Source of the DNA: Spirochaetota bacterium
Lineage (GTDB): Bacteria; Spirochaetota; UBA4802; UB4802
Direction of reading: 5' to 3'
DNA length: 55,122 nt
Assembly (NCBI GenBank): GCA_029907515.1
Contig: JARYLT010000010.1
Span: 1 to 55,122, forward strand
Each line of letters opens with the position of its first letter. The first letter of the stretch is position 1. Position numbers and translations under genes: made by a program. Shown piece after piece: positions 26,348-36,058 of the stretch. The notes below the pieces were generated by a model that saw nothing but the letters and a program-made list of their open reading frames with translations, made no database searches and was not told the origin of the DNA.

Positions 26348-27603
26348 AACTCTTCTTTTTTTACTTCAATTGATTGGATTCTGTTTTTTGTAACATACCG
26401 TACAGTTAAAATATAATCATCAACCATGATTGAAGCTCTTCGTTTTGGCAAATAACCAAGCCTTTCAATAATATAGCCCCCAATTGTCTCACTTTCTGAT
26501 GAATCTATTGAAACATTAAACAAAGCATTAAATTCATCAATCTGCATATCTCCTGGAACTATTACCACATCCTTTTCTTTTTTTATTTCAGCCTTGGGAA
26601 TGTCTTCCCACAATGTGTAACCTCTGCCAAATAATTCTGCAATTATTCTTTTTAATGTAACAATACCTGCCGTCCCACCATATTCATCTACCACAACTGC
26701 TATCTGGATTTTATTTCTTAAAAATTCTTCAAGTAATTCGCTTAATGATTTTGACGCTGGATAGTGATAAATTGGATGAATAAGTTTTGTTATCGTTTTT
26801 GCTTTTTTAATTCCAGTAGCATATGGCACAAGTTCACGCGAGTCAATTAAACCTATAATGGTATCCAGATTATTTTTATAAACTGGTGCTCTAACAACAT
26901 CTGTTTCTTTAAATATATTGATGGCCTCCTGAACGCTTGCATCATAGGGAATAAATATTGCTTTATTTCTATGTATCATTGCATTTTCTGCTGTTTTCTT
27001 GGTAAATCGCAAAAGGTTACTGATAAATTGTTTTTCATCACCTGACAATATTCCATACTTTTCGCCATAATAAATAGCCGCTGACAAATCATCTTCTGAT
27101 ATATCAAATGAAGCATCTAATCGCAATTTAAATATCTTTATGAATGAATTGGAAATCGATAATAGAATATATCGAATAGGCAATATAATAGTATGAAACA
27201 ATGATATAATCGGCATTATATAATGAACCAGTTTTCGGTAATTATATAACGATAATAACTTTGGGATTATCTCACCAAAAAGGATTATGACAGGAGTAAC
27301 TATTGCTATTGCTATAATATGCCCATACTGTGGCCATTGCGATAATAACAGTGATGTTGAAAGAGATGACAATAAAATATTTACAAATAAGTTGCCCGTT
27401 AATAATGTTATCAAAATATTTTGAGGATGAGATAAAAATTTTGCTATTTTGTTTTCTAGTAAATTCTCAGAAAAAGAAAACTTTATCAATTCACTTTTTT
27501 TAAAAGAGAATAATATAGTCTCTGAACCCGAGAAAAATGCTGATAAAAATAAGCAAATAAATATGATTGCGATCTGTAAATGAACGTAATCCATTATATT
27601 CAT
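26344..27603 (-). CDS. DUF21-CBS-CorC transporter-associated protein (TlyC/CNNM-like), paralogue A
   Basis: Same architecture as its neighbour: DUF21 membrane domain (about 1-190), CBS pair (about 205-315) and CorC_HlyC tail, 419 residues. The shared blocks are ETILFSF/ETAIVSS near the N terminus, FGEIIPK/FCELFPK and VVDEYGGTAG/VVNEYGAVEG. The two are clearly related but well diverged, so the duplication is old and they may form a hetero-oligomer. ATG 27603 or the ATG three codons later could be used. It follows the double-XRE gene by 11 bases. Confidence 0.92.
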   Translation of the reverse strand: MNIMDYVHLQIAIIFICLFLSAFFSGSETILFSFKKSELIKFSFSENLLENKIAKFLSHPQNILITLLTGNLFVNILLSSLSTSLLLSQWPQYGHIIAIAIVTPVIILFGEIIPKLLSLYNYRKLVHYIMPIISLFHTIILPIRYILLSISNSFIKIFKLRLDASFDISEDDLSAAIYYGEKYGILSGDEKQFISNLLRFTKKTAENAMIHRNKAIFIPYDASVQEAINIFKETDVVRAPVYKNNLDTIIGLIDSRELVPYATGIKKAKTITKLIHPIYHYPASKSLSELLEEFLRNKIQIAVVVDEYGGTAGIVTLKRIIAELFGRGYTLWEDIPKAEIKKEKDVVIVPGDMQIDEFNALFNVSIDSSESETIGGYIIERLGYLPKRRASIMVDDYILTVRYVTKNRIQSIEVKKEEL

Positions 27604-27614
27604 CGATCAAAATC

Positions 27615-28028
27615 TTAAGGGAAGATCTCTATCTCTTTTACTTTTAATACCCTGGCACATACTTTTTTAAATTCATCAGTAGGTTGTTGCAACCCTTTTT
27701 CTATTTTAGAAAGATATGAAGGGGAACAGCGCAACATTTTTGCCAATTCATATTGCTTAATCCCTTTAGATATACGAATACTCCAAAGTTTATTTTTAGA
27801 TTGAACAAATTCGTTTATAATTTCTTTTTTATCAGGTATACTTTCGGGAAATAACCTGGCTATACTGACATTCAGATATTTTGCACACTGTTTCTTAAAT
27901 TCTTCAGTAGGTTCCTGAACACCACGTTCAATTTTACATAAATATGATGGTGATACGTGTAATGCTTTTGCCATATCAACCTGTTTAATATTTTTCTTTC
28001 TTCTATAGTAAAGAATCATATTAGCCAC
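27615..28028 (-). CDS. protein made of two tandem XRE-family HTH domains
   Basis: 137 residues consisting almost entirely of two HTH_3 domains (about 4-60 and 77-135) that resemble each other closely: both have SPSYL-x-KIE-x-G-x-Q-x-PT-x-EFKK-x-CA. The spacer is about 17 residues. It is likely a DNA-binding regulator in which one chain supplies two recognition helices, so it might act as a monomer on a direct or inverted repeat; this is inference. The start is GTG 28028 because AAGGAGG lies 9 bases upstream, better than the in-frame ATG. It sits inside a wall-synthesis and ion-homeostasis operon. Confidence 0.85.
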   Translation of the reverse strand: MANMILYYRRKKNIKQVDMAKALHVSPSYLCKIERGVQEPTEEFKKQCAKYLNVSIARLFPESIPDKKEIINEFVQSKNKLWSIRISKGIKQYELAKMLRCSPSYLSKIEKGLQQPTDEFKKVCARVLKVKEIEIFP

Positions 28029-28058
28029 AAAATTATTCCTCCTTGGGAAAAACTGCTT

Positions 28059-28925
28059 TTACTTTTTAAAGTCAAGAACCACATTAAAGCTAATTGATTG
28101 AGAGGTTTGATTGCCCGCGAAGTCTTCTGCAATAACTGTCAGATTATTAATTCCCGGGTTATACGAAACATTTGTTACTAAATAATTCCCTTTGCTATCA
28201 TATAAATTTTCAAATGGTAACCCTTTAATTGTCAACTTATTTTTATTATCAAGTTTTATTGCATCAAATTTGACATCTGTAACAGTAACATTATTTAAAA
28301 TCACTTTCAGGGAAAAAACACCGCAACGCTCATTTTTCTGAATGGCATCAAAACACTGAATAGCAAGAGGATGATGTTGGGTTAACCTTATATTACCACC
28401 TTCACGTAGTCTCGTGTAACTATCGCCCACTTTAATATATACTGCTTCTATAACTGGTGGTTTTTTATCATCAATTGATGGCATCACTGTAAAAGGATTT
28501 ACTGATACAATAAAATGATTCAAAATAGCAAAATGAAGATGTGTTCCATACGATCTTCCAGTATTCCCCATAAATGCTAAGCTGTCAGTAAGCGCATAAC
28601 GTGGTTGCAAATGTATATTATTTTCTAAATGAACATACAATGACTTCTCTTTTTTATTATGTTCCAGTATGCAATAGTTGCCAACTCCGGGATATTGTTC
28701 CAGAGGGAATAATGCTTTGTCCCAGGCAAAAACTAAATTTCCTTCCTTTACGGGATATACCTTTTTGTCAATTGAAGATATATCCACTCCATTATGGAAA
28801 TGATCAGGACGTGGCTCCCCAAATGTTGAATGTATTGTTCCGTTTTGAACAGGGAACTGGAATGATAATAGAAAACATGATAATACAACTAAGGAAAAAA
28901 TTATAAATAATTTATCTTCTTTCAT
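28059..28925 (-). CDS. exported M23 peptidase-like protein with C-terminal Ig-like domain
   Basis: 288 residues. A signal segment (5-22) is followed by an M23 fold (about 25-155) with His44-x3-Asp48 (HNGVD), His99 (YVHL) and His131 (THLHF), consistent with a working zinc site, then a region around 160-288 that reads as beta-sandwich or Ig-like. A lipobox-like VLSC at 14-17 makes a lipoprotein possible. The start is ATG 28925 because GAGG lies 6-8 bases upstream; the longer frame to 28967 would overlap the PBP gene and has no ribosome site. It begins 9 bases after the PBP stop, so the two probably cooperate in wall growth. Confidence 0.85.
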   Translation of the reverse strand: MKEDKLFIIFSLVVLSCFLLSFQFPVQNGTIHSTFGEPRPDHFHNGVDISSIDKKVYPVKEGNLVFAWDKALFPLEQYPGVGNYCILEHNKKEKSLYVHLENNIHLQPRYALTDSLAFMGNTGRSYGTHLHFAILNHFIVSVNPFTVMPSIDDKKPPVIEAVYIKVGDSYTRLREGGNIRLTQHHPLAIQCFDAIQKNERCGVFSLKVILNNVTVTDVKFDAIKLDNKNKLTIKGLPFENLYDSKGNYLVTNVSYNPGINNLTVIAEDFAGNQTSQSISFNVVLDFKK

Positions 28926-28933
28926 ATATATCC

Positions 28934-31189
28934 TCAATGAGATTCCGGTAATGTATGCACGGTGCAATATTCGCCAGGTTCAGTTCCTGCATAAAATAAT
29001 TCGTTGATTGCAACACGTGGGCATAACCCATCTTTTCGTGGAACCAAACCGGTATCCAGGCAGATAGTTTGTTTTGTAATTCCCTGCTCTGGTATAATAA
29101 ATGATTTATATTCTGAATCCTTATATATAGCAAATACATAATCAGCCCAAACAGGTGCTGCTACAACACCACCACTTCTTCCCTTGCCCAGAGAGATTGC
29201 ACCCGTTTTATTGCCAATCCACACTGCTGTAACAGAATCAGGAGTATACCCCAAAAACCACGCATCAACGTAGTCACTACTTGTACCTGTTTTGCCTGCA
29301 ACATCAACTGGAACCGATTTATTTTTGAATACCCATGATGCTGTACCACCTTCTTCAAATACACCTTTCAACATTGAAACCACAACTGCGCATGCAACAG
29401 GGTCAATTATCTTGCCATATTCTTTTCGTTTTTCCTGTATTTGCAATAAAACCTCTTCTTCATTATTCCAGACAATATTTCCATTATAATCTTTAACATA
29501 GCGTATACCATAGGGAATAATAAAATCGCCACCATTAACAATAACTGAATGCAATATACAATTTTCTAGTGGCGATAGTTCATATGTACCCAGCGCCAAT
29601 GACAATGTTTTATAAAAACGGGAATCCAGTTCACTGCTGGACAAATTAAGAGCTTTTTGTATAATTGACATAATGCGGGAATATCCCTCTTTTTCAAGGA
29701 CCTGAACTGCAACAACATTGATCGATTTCTTTAAGGCTTCTCGTACTATTACCTTTCCTGAGTATATCCCATCATAATTTTTAGGGGAATATCCACCCTT
29801 AAACGTCATGGGTATATCATCAAAAATTGTTGAAGGTGTTATAACCTTATCCTGAATAGCCGCAACGTATACTACTGGCTTAAACGATGATCCAGGCTGT
29901 CTTCGTATTTGCTGAACATGGTCCATCTGGTTTTGATAAGAAAAGCTGTAACCACCAGCATACGCTATAATTTCTCCGGTAAATGGATTAATTGATACAA
30001 AAGCTCCCTCAATATTTTTGGCTTTTTCCATTTCAGCCAGTGCACGCTCTGGATTTTTTATATATTTTGCATTCTTTTCGTGATACTCTCTTTGTAATTG
30101 TATGCCTTTCTTCAACGCAGTTAGTGCAATATCCTGTTTTGTAGCATCCAGCGTAGTATATACACTTAACCCCCCCTTTTTCACAACTTCCTCAGAAAAT
30201 TTATTTACCAGTATTCTTCGTATATATTCATTGAAAAATGGTGCTCTATTAATACGATATAAACTGAATATGAAGCTTCCTATTAACGATGATTCCGCAG
30301 TACTATCCTTTGAAAATTGGACATCCCATTGTTTTAAAAAATTTTTATACTGAATTTCGGCCATCTGTTGTTTTAAAAAGCCTGCATCAACCATCGATTT
30401 CAAAATCCTTCTTGTTTTCTTTAGTGAAACATCAAGGTTATTAAGTGGTGAATAAATAAGTGGATTTGAGATAGTAGCCACGATCATTGCACATTCAGTT
30501 TCGTTACAATCTATGATTGACTTACCAAAAAACATTTTTGCAGCAGCTTCAACACCATACGCACCATTACCAAAATATATATAATTAAGGTACATTGATA
30601 GGATGTCCTGCTTGTCATAATGTTTTTCTATTTCCAGTGCACAAAATATTTCATATATTTTGCGCTTTATATTACGCTCCATATCAGTAAACAGCACTTT
30701 TGCCAGTTGTTGCGTGATAGTGCTGCCCCCCTGTACAACTCTCAGATGTATCAGATTGACAGCAAATGCCCGTAAAATGCCTTTTAAACTAACACCATTA
30801 TGAACATAAAAATCTCTGTCTTCACTGGCAATAACTGCTTTGATAAGCCATTTTGGGAAGTATGAATAAGGAACTATCTCCCTTTTTTGTTCAAAAAATT
30901 CGCCTATTATTTCGTTATTGCGATCATAAATTCTGGTAGGAATATCTACAACTTTTGCAGAAACATCTATCTCACTATACGTATATGAATAACCTTCCTT
31001 CAATTCCTCTGTGCGATCAATCAGTTGTTTATATTTGAAAAGCTTATCAAGGGTCTTTTGTTTGTCATGTATCCATTCGATATATACAATTGATGTATAC
31101 AACAGAATCACAGTAAGAACAATAACAGGAATCCCAATAAATGTAAAAAATTTATGTTTTTTTATCCAATCAAATAGATTAACATCCAT
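28934..31189 (-). CDS. class A penicillin-binding protein (bifunctional glycosyltransferase/transpeptidase)
   Basis: Peptidoglycan polymerase and cross-linker of 751 residues, PBP1-like. A single membrane anchor (15-38) is followed by the GT51 domain with catalytic Glu123 (SEDRDFY) and QGGSTITQQLAK (153-164). The transpeptidase domain has Ser434-x2-Lys437 (GSSFK), the SxN motif in KKSINV and KTGT near the C-terminal third. AAGG lies 9 bases before ATG 31189. It sits 20 bases after rlmN and directly upstream of the M23 gene. A partial copy of the dispersed motif (29571-29580) falls in the conserved ELSPLE codons. Confidence 0.95.
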   Translation of the reverse strand: MDVNLFDWIKKHKFFTFIGIPVIVLTVILLYTSIVYIEWIHDKQKTLDKLFKYKQLIDRTEELKEGYSYTYSEIDVSAKVVDIPTRIYDRNNEIIGEFFEQKREIVPYSYFPKWLIKAVIASEDRDFYVHNGVSLKGILRAFAVNLIHLRVVQGGSTITQQLAKVLFTDMERNIKRKIYEIFCALEIEKHYDKQDILSMYLNYIYFGNGAYGVEAAAKMFFGKSIIDCNETECAMIVATISNPLIYSPLNNLDVSLKKTRRILKSMVDAGFLKQQMAEIQYKNFLKQWDVQFSKDSTAESSLIGSFIFSLYRINRAPFFNEYIRRILVNKFSEEVVKKGGLSVYTTLDATKQDIALTALKKGIQLQREYHEKNAKYIKNPERALAEMEKAKNIEGAFVSINPFTGEIIAYAGGYSFSYQNQMDHVQQIRRQPGSSFKPVVYVAAIQDKVITPSTIFDDIPMTFKGGYSPKNYDGIYSGKVIVREALKKSINVVAVQVLEKEGYSRIMSIIQKALNLSSSELDSRFYKTLSLALGTYELSPLENCILHSVIVNGGDFIIPYGIRYVKDYNGNIVWNNEEEVLLQIQEKRKEYGKIIDPVACAVVVSMLKGVFEEGGTASWVFKNKSVPVDVAGKTGTSSDYVDAWFLGYTPDSVTAVWIGNKTGAISLGKGRSGGVVAAPVWADYVFAIYKDSEYKSFIIPEQGITKQTICLDTGLVPRKDGLCPRVAINELFYAGTEPGEYCTVHTLPESH

Positions 31190-31209
31190 ACCATAAGCCT
31201 TGTGATTTT

Positions 31210-32256
31210 TTAGTTACTATTGCTTGAATAATGCTTCCCTGAAAGCTGGCCACAAGCACCATCTATATCACTTCCGGCACTTTTCCTTATAGAAATGGGT
31301 ATATTCATAATTTCAAGTCTTTTTATAAATTTATTTATTTCTTCCTGGGTGGGAATTTCTAAGTTATGCTTGCCCTTGTTTAACGGTATAAGATTAAGTT
31401 TAATACGGTTATATCTGAACATGGTTTTTAAACGCTGTGCATCTTCTTCAGAAATATTATCTTTCCGCATGATATATTCTATTGTTACTCTATTTCGCGA
31501 TGCAGGAAATTTATTTTCCAGTAACCGTATGATTTTTTCCATAGGATATTTTTTTTCAACCGGCATATGCTTTGCACGTTTTACCATATCGGTATCATTT
31601 AATGATATTGCTAAATTATATGGGCGTTTTTCATCTATAAACCGTTCAATACCTTCATACATACCACATGTCGATATTGTAATTTTTCTTACCGATATAT
31701 GGAAGCCAAAAGTATAATTCATAATATCAGCAGCTTTTAATACATTATCATAATTAAGGAATGGCTCTCCCATTCCCATAAAGACAACATTATTATTTTT
31801 TAATCCTGTTAAACGCCTTACCTGATTTATCTGGTCCAGAATTTCTGCAGTTTGTAAATTACGCTTAAAGCCAATTTTAGCTGTTTCACAAAAAGCGCAC
31901 CCCATTGGGCAACCTGCCTGGCTTGAAACGCAGATGGTCAATCGTCCTTCATCAGTGCCATCATTACGAATAAAAACAGATTCAATAAAATGACCATCAA
32001 AGGTTTTAAATAAAAATTTTTCTGTACCATCAACCACTGATTTTTTACGATCAACCAATGTTAGCGGTGATATTTCATACTGTTCATCCAGATGGTAGCG
32101 CAGATCCCTGGAAAAGTTTGTCATTTCAAAAAAATTATCAACATTGCGCTCATAAAGCCAGTTAAACAGCTGTTTTGCTCTGTAACTTTTTTCGCCAATA
32201 GCTTCAAATAATAATTCAACTTCTTTCAGGGAATAATTTTTAATAAATTCTTTCAT
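31210..32256 (-). CDS. rlmN: dual-specificity RNA methyltransferase RlmN
   Basis: Radical SAM methylase that makes m2A in 23S rRNA (A2503) and in some tRNAs (A37). The cluster motif CPMGCAFC gives Cys116, Cys120 and Cys123. The two mechanistic cysteines are visible as Cys109 (TICVSS, 7 before the cluster, as in the E. coli enzyme) and Cys335 (GACGQL). At 348 residues it is normal length. No ribosome site is evident before ATG 32256. It is the first gene of the envelope gene train that continues with the PBP. Confidence 0.96.
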   Translation of the reverse strand: MKEFIKNYSLKEVELLFEAIGEKSYRAKQLFNWLYERNVDNFFEMTNFSRDLRYHLDEQYEISPLTLVDRKKSVVDGTEKFLFKTFDGHFIESVFIRNDGTDEGRLTICVSSQAGCPMGCAFCETAKIGFKRNLQTAEILDQINQVRRLTGLKNNNVVFMGMGEPFLNYDNVLKAADIMNYTFGFHISVRKITISTCGMYEGIERFIDEKRPYNLAISLNDTDMVKRAKHMPVEKKYPMEKIIRLLENKFPASRNRVTIEYIMRKDNISEEDAQRLKTMFRYNRIKLNLIPLNKGKHNLEIPTQEEINKFIKRLEIMNIPISIRKSAGSDIDGACGQLSGKHYSSNSN

Positions 32257-32400
32257 ACATGAAACTAAATAGAATGTTTAGCTTTATAATTATAAGATAC
32301 AAATGGGAACATACGATTTAAATATAAAATAAGGTTGGATTGTAAAAAATAGACAAATAGATTTCAAAAAGATATATTTCAATTAAAATTATTTTAATGT

Positions 32401-32438
32401 AAGGATATACCCAGCATAGCATAGCAGAGTATATCCTT
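32401..32438. terminator. hairpin downstream of tatA
   Basis: AAGGATATAC (32401-32410) and GTATATCCTT (32429-32438) form a perfect 10-base stem around an 18-base loop that contains the short direct repeat GCATAGCATAGCA. It lies 14 bases past the tatA stop. There is no strong T run on the minus strand, so it may be a terminator or an mRNA-stabilising hairpin. Confidence 0.5.
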
Positions 32439-32452
32439 ATAAGTTTAATTTC

Positions 32453-32620
32453 TTAAGATTTCTTTTCATCCTTGACATCATCATCAGAATTCATAGCCTT
32501 TTTGAATTCTTTTATTCCTGATCCAATATCCTTTGCGATTTTTGGTATTTTTCCAGCACCAAAAATGATTAAAACTATAAAGAATATTATAAGTAATTCT
32601 GGAAGTCCCGGCATACTCAT
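32453..32620 (-). CDS. tatA: twin-arginine translocase subunit TatA
   Basis: Pore-forming Tat subunit of 55 residues. The order is a short N-terminal segment, one membrane helix ([15 protein letters not shown]), the PKIAK hinge, an amphipathic helix ending in KEFKKAM and an acidic/basic tail. The start is ATG 32620 (MSMPGLPEL): GGAGG lies 8 bases upstream, whereas the ATG five codons earlier has none. No TatB is in the window, so this may be a minimal TatA/TatC system or the rest may lie elsewhere. tatC is about 28 kb away. Confidence 0.95.
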   Translation of the reverse strand: MSMPGLPELLIIFFIVLIIFGAGKIPKIAKDIGSGIKEFKKAMNSDDDVKDEKKS

Positions 32621-32775
32621 AATAAAAGCCTCCATAATAATATGATTTGCTCACAGATAGTATACTACAATTATTTGTCAAATATTTTAAATATTAGTTT
32701 CAAATATTGTAATATTTATTATAATATATGTATCTTATACAGAAAAATCTAATTTTATTTTTAATTATTGCAAAC

Positions 32776-34506
32776 TTATACTGCTGAGGTAAAAACAACT
32801 CTTTTTGTTTCGTTATCTTCATAAAATTTTGTATTTTGCATTGCCTTATCTATCTGTAATTTACTACGCTTAATAGTAATAATTACACCAGGGTATGCAA
32901 TATCGGTTATACTTATGGATGGTTCTTTTTCTAATTTATATTTTTTTTCAATTTCATCCCTTTGGTCCAGTAACAATTTAAGCTGCTTGTTGTTATCTGA
33001 TAATTCTTTTAATAGTAGCAAACAATTTTTCTTTTTTACCGGTGGCAAAATATTCAGGAATTCCTTTGGATTTTCAAACACTCCCTCACCAAAACTATTT
33101 TTAATTTTTTTAAGAATTTCTTCTACATTGGTTTTGTATTTTTCCATCTGTTTGCGCAAGTCAGCCAATTCCCGCTCTACAATAAGACTTTTCCCTGCAG
33201 TCAGTTTTGTAATATTTTGCAATTGTGAACCTGCAACATTAACTATAATTTCATGACGGGCAGTTGTCTCACCTCCGATAATCTTGCCATGTCTTCCTGT
33301 AACAATCACTGCATCATTTGAAAATACTACACTATTAATTATCGAGTCCTCTATCTCAATTTTTCCCAGAGCTTCTATAGTTGAATTTAATGCAAATTTG
33401 GCCTTAACAGAACCACCAGCAATAATTTTTGCTTCACCCTTTCCACCAATTCCCAATTTTACCACTATGTCACCATTTGCTGTTAGCCTGGCATCATCAA
33501 CATTCTTATCCACATAAATATCACCGGTTGCATTTACAGTAAAACCCGGTAACACAGAACCCATTATCTGAACCGACCCATCAAAATCAATATTACCTGA
33601 CTCATAATTTACATCACCTTTAATGATTGCAACTGGCAATACCGACAGTGTTTTGCCTTCAATATCAAGGCAACCATCTATTTGAGAAACAAATATTAAT
33701 GGATTTGATTCAGAAGGGACAATATTGGAGCCTGGATAATATCCATCTTTCTGGACAATAGTAGCTTCAACTTTTTCTCCATAAATATCAAATCCATCCT
33801 CAGGCTTTATACCTGGAATTTTTTGTAAAACTTCCTGTCCTTTTTTTATTTCAATGATTGCACCAACTTCTTTAAAATCGATTCTACCATCATCCAAAAG
33901 TTTGCCTGCTTTCTTTTCAATTTGTACTAAAGGAATATAATAATCATCATACCCATCAACAGGTTCTCTGCCACGTGCTACTAAAATTCTATGTACTTTT
34001 GGATTATGTGGATCAATTTCATTCATCTGGGATTCGATCTCATTTTTATCAATAATGCCTACTATTTTATTTGCTAAAAGCTGCTGCTCAATATCTTTAT
34101 ATACTGGTAATTTTAAAAATTTTGTTGGGAAAATAATATATGAAGCTTTTAACTTATCTTTAGAAATCTGCAAAGGAAGTTTTAACTGTATCCGGGAAGT
34201 TCTCTGATCATAAACAACAAATCCATAATCACTTGCACGATAGCACCCGCTTATTGAATCAAAAATTATACCATCACCGGCTTTAAATGGTTTAAATTTT
34301 TCAGATTTATAATATTTATATCCTGAATCCAAATGATACACTACATCAGCAGGATCATCAACTTCAATAACACGTGCTACTATTTCATCTCTATATACAA
34401 AATTATAAGGCGAGGAAAGTGTATAAAATTTATTTCCAGTTTCATCTGTTTTTTCAACAAACATTGATGAAACATTTGGATCAAAATAAAAAACAGTTAA
34501 TTTCAT
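32776..34506 (-). CDS. FapA/DUF342 family protein
   Basis: 576 residues. The centre (about 155-420) is the FapA domain, with repeated short beta turns of the type INATGDIYVDKNVDDA, KIIAGGSVKAK and ALGKIEIEDS, which build a right-handed beta helix. A charged coiled coil follows (about 440-530) and a small C-terminal domain ends the protein. Proteins of this family are frequent in spirochaetes and firmicutes and often lie near flagellar or envelope genes, but the biochemical role is unsettled. ATG 34506 has only a weak GGTGA site. It is a single gene flanked by intergenic DNA with no partner. Confidence 0.87.
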   Translation of the reverse strand: MKLTVFYFDPNVSSMFVEKTDETGNKFYTLSSPYNFVYRDEIVARVIEVDDPADVVYHLDSGYKYYKSEKFKPFKAGDGIIFDSISGCYRASDYGFVVYDQRTSRIQLKLPLQISKDKLKASYIIFPTKFLKLPVYKDIEQQLLANKIVGIIDKNEIESQMNEIDPHNPKVHRILVARGREPVDGYDDYYIPLVQIEKKAGKLLDDGRIDFKEVGAIIEIKKGQEVLQKIPGIKPEDGFDIYGEKVEATIVQKDGYYPGSNIVPSESNPLIFVSQIDGCLDIEGKTLSVLPVAIIKGDVNYESGNIDFDGSVQIMGSVLPGFTVNATGDIYVDKNVDDARLTANGDIVVKLGIGGKGEAKIIAGGSVKAKFALNSTIEALGKIEIEDSIINSVVFSNDAVIVTGRHGKIIGGETTARHEIIVNVAGSQLQNITKLTAGKSLIVERELADLRKQMEKYKTNVEEILKKIKNSFGEGVFENPKEFLNILPPVKKKNCLLLLKELSDNNKQLKLLLDQRDEIEKKYKLEKEPSISITDIAYPGVIITIKRSKLQIDKAMQNTKFYEDNETKRVVFTSAV

Positions 34507-34565
34507 GGAACTTCACCAGGGTATGATTGTATTATACTTTTAATCAGCATTCTGCCCCCTTATAT

Positions 34566-34576
34566 AGTAACTATCG
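34566..34576 (+). repeat. copy of the dispersed motif upstream of fapA
   Basis: AGTAACTATCG followed by G instead of C, so 11 of 12 core bases match. It lies about 60 bases upstream of the fapA-like start, in the divergent gap with the GAF/HD-GYP gene. Confidence 0.5.
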
Positions 34577-34716
34577 GTTACAAAAATAGTATACATCATT
34601 AGATAATTAAATACAACTAAAATTTTGAATAATCAGATTTAAAATAATATAAAGGACAAATATTTTAATTCATTGAAATTATGTATTGTTTGATTATTAT
34701 CTTTCAAATATTATTA

Positions 34717-34745
34717 TGGACAAATTATTGTAATTATTGTATATT
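34717..34745 (+). promoter_or_regulatory. sigma-70-type promoter for the GAF/HD-GYP gene
   Basis: TGGACA (34717-34722), a 17-base spacer and TATATT (34740-34745) point to ATG 34778, leaving a leader of about 25 bases. Confidence 0.5.
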
Positions 34746-34777
34746 TTAATAATTTATATTTCTAGGGTACATGATAC

Positions 34778-36019
34778 ATGAAACCAAAAAGAATAAATAA
34801 CAAGATTACTATAGATGAAATAATAAAGCTTTCAAATGAGCTCAATACCATACAGGATTTAGACATACTCCTTGAAAAGTTGCTTTTTGAGGCACGTACG
34901 TCAGTTAATGCAGATGCTGGTTCTATATATATTAAAGATAAAGATGAACTTGTTTTCAGCCATGTCCAGAACGATACACTGACTAAACGACTATCACCTG
35001 GGCAGAAACTGATTTATACAACATTCCGCGTCAAAATAAACACCAGTTCAATTGCGGGTTTTGTTGCATCAACCGGAAATTTATTAAATATACCGGATGT
35101 GTATAATATACCCCCAGATGTAACCTATAAATTTAATGCCACATATGATGTTATTTCACATTACAAAACAACCTCCATGCTTACTGTTCCACTACAAACA
35201 GTTAATGGGGCAATTATTGGTGTGTTACAGCTGATTAACGCAAAAGACGATAAAGGTAATGTAATACCTTTTACAAAAGACGACGAACCTATAGTAATGC
35301 TGTTTGCAAATAATGCAAGTCTTGTTTTACAGCGTGCTCGGATGACCCGCGCAATATTACTAAGGATGATAAGCATGGCCGAATTGCGAGACCCAAAAGA
35401 AACTGGTGCCCATGTTAACAGAGTTGCTACGTATGCAATTGAACTGTATGAACAGTGGGCAAAACGCCATCATATTAACGAAAAAGAGATAGAAACCAAC
35501 AGGGACATTTTACGAATGGCTGCCATGCTCCATGATGTGGGAAAAGTTGCCATCTCGGATTTGATTTTGAAGAAGCCAGCACGCTTTACCGAGGAAGAGT
35601 ACCAGATTATGAAAAGCCATACATATTTAGGTGCACGCCTGTTTAAGGATACACAATCACAGTTTGACGAGATAGCAAGTATTGTAGCATTAACACATCA
35701 TGAAAACTGGGATGGAACCGGTTATCCCGGTTATATTGATTTAGATACTGGCAAACCTTTAGAAAAAGACAGCAAGGGAAACCCATTACCGCGTAAGGGG
35801 GATGAAATCCCTATTTATGGTCGTATTGTTGCTCTTGCTGATGTGTATGATGCATTATCATCTAAAAGAGTATATAAAGATGCATGGAATGAAAACGATG
35901 TTCTCAATGAAATAAAATTAGCCAGTGGTAAGAAATTTGATCCCGAACTTATAGATATTTTCTTTTCTTGCTATGACTTTCTTAAATCTATCAGGTTACG
36001 ATACCCTGACAGTGAATAA
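34778..36019 (+). CDS. GAF/HD-GYP domain protein, probable cyclic-di-GMP phosphodiesterase
   Basis: 413 residues: an N-terminal GAF sensor domain (about 20-190) and an HD-GYP domain (about 195-405). The HD-GYP residues are present: His212, His252-Asp253 (HDVGK), His281 and the diagnostic HHENWDGTGYP (307-317), so it should hydrolyse cyclic di-GMP to GMP, possibly controlled by a ligand of the GAF domain. An insertion of about 20 residues follows the GYP motif. The gene is monocistronic with its own promoter and a strong terminator. Confidence 0.93.
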   Translation: MKPKRINNKITIDEIIKLSNELNTIQDLDILLEKLLFEARTSVNADAGSIYIKDKDELVFSHVQNDTLTKRLSPGQKLIYTTFRVKINTSSIAGFVASTGNLLNIPDVYNIPPDVTYKFNATYDVISHYKTTSMLTVPLQTVNGAIIGVLQLINAKDDKGNVIPFTKDDEPIVMLFANNASLVLQRARMTRAILLRMISMAELRDPKETGAHVNRVATYAIELYEQWAKRHHINEKEIETNRDILRMAAMLHDVGKVAISDLILKKPARFTEEEYQIMKSHTYLGARLFKDTQSQFDEIASIVALTHHENWDGTGYPGYIDLDTGKPLEKDSKGNPLPRKGDEIPIYGRIVALADVYDALSSKRVYKDAWNENDVLNEIKLASGKKFDPELIDIFFSCYDFLKSIRLRYPDSE

Positions 36020-36022
36020 TAT

Positions 36023-36056
36023 ATAAAGGGGTATGTATTTTTGCATACCCCTTTAT
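36023..36056. terminator. bidirectional terminator between the HD-GYP gene and asd
   Basis: A perfect 13-base stem, ATAAAGGGGTATG (36023-36035) with CATACCCCTTTAT (36044-36056), around an 8-base loop, placed between convergent stops 3 bases from each gene. The A/T-rich stem ends give short U runs on either strand. Confidence 0.85.
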
Positions 36057-36058
36057 AA

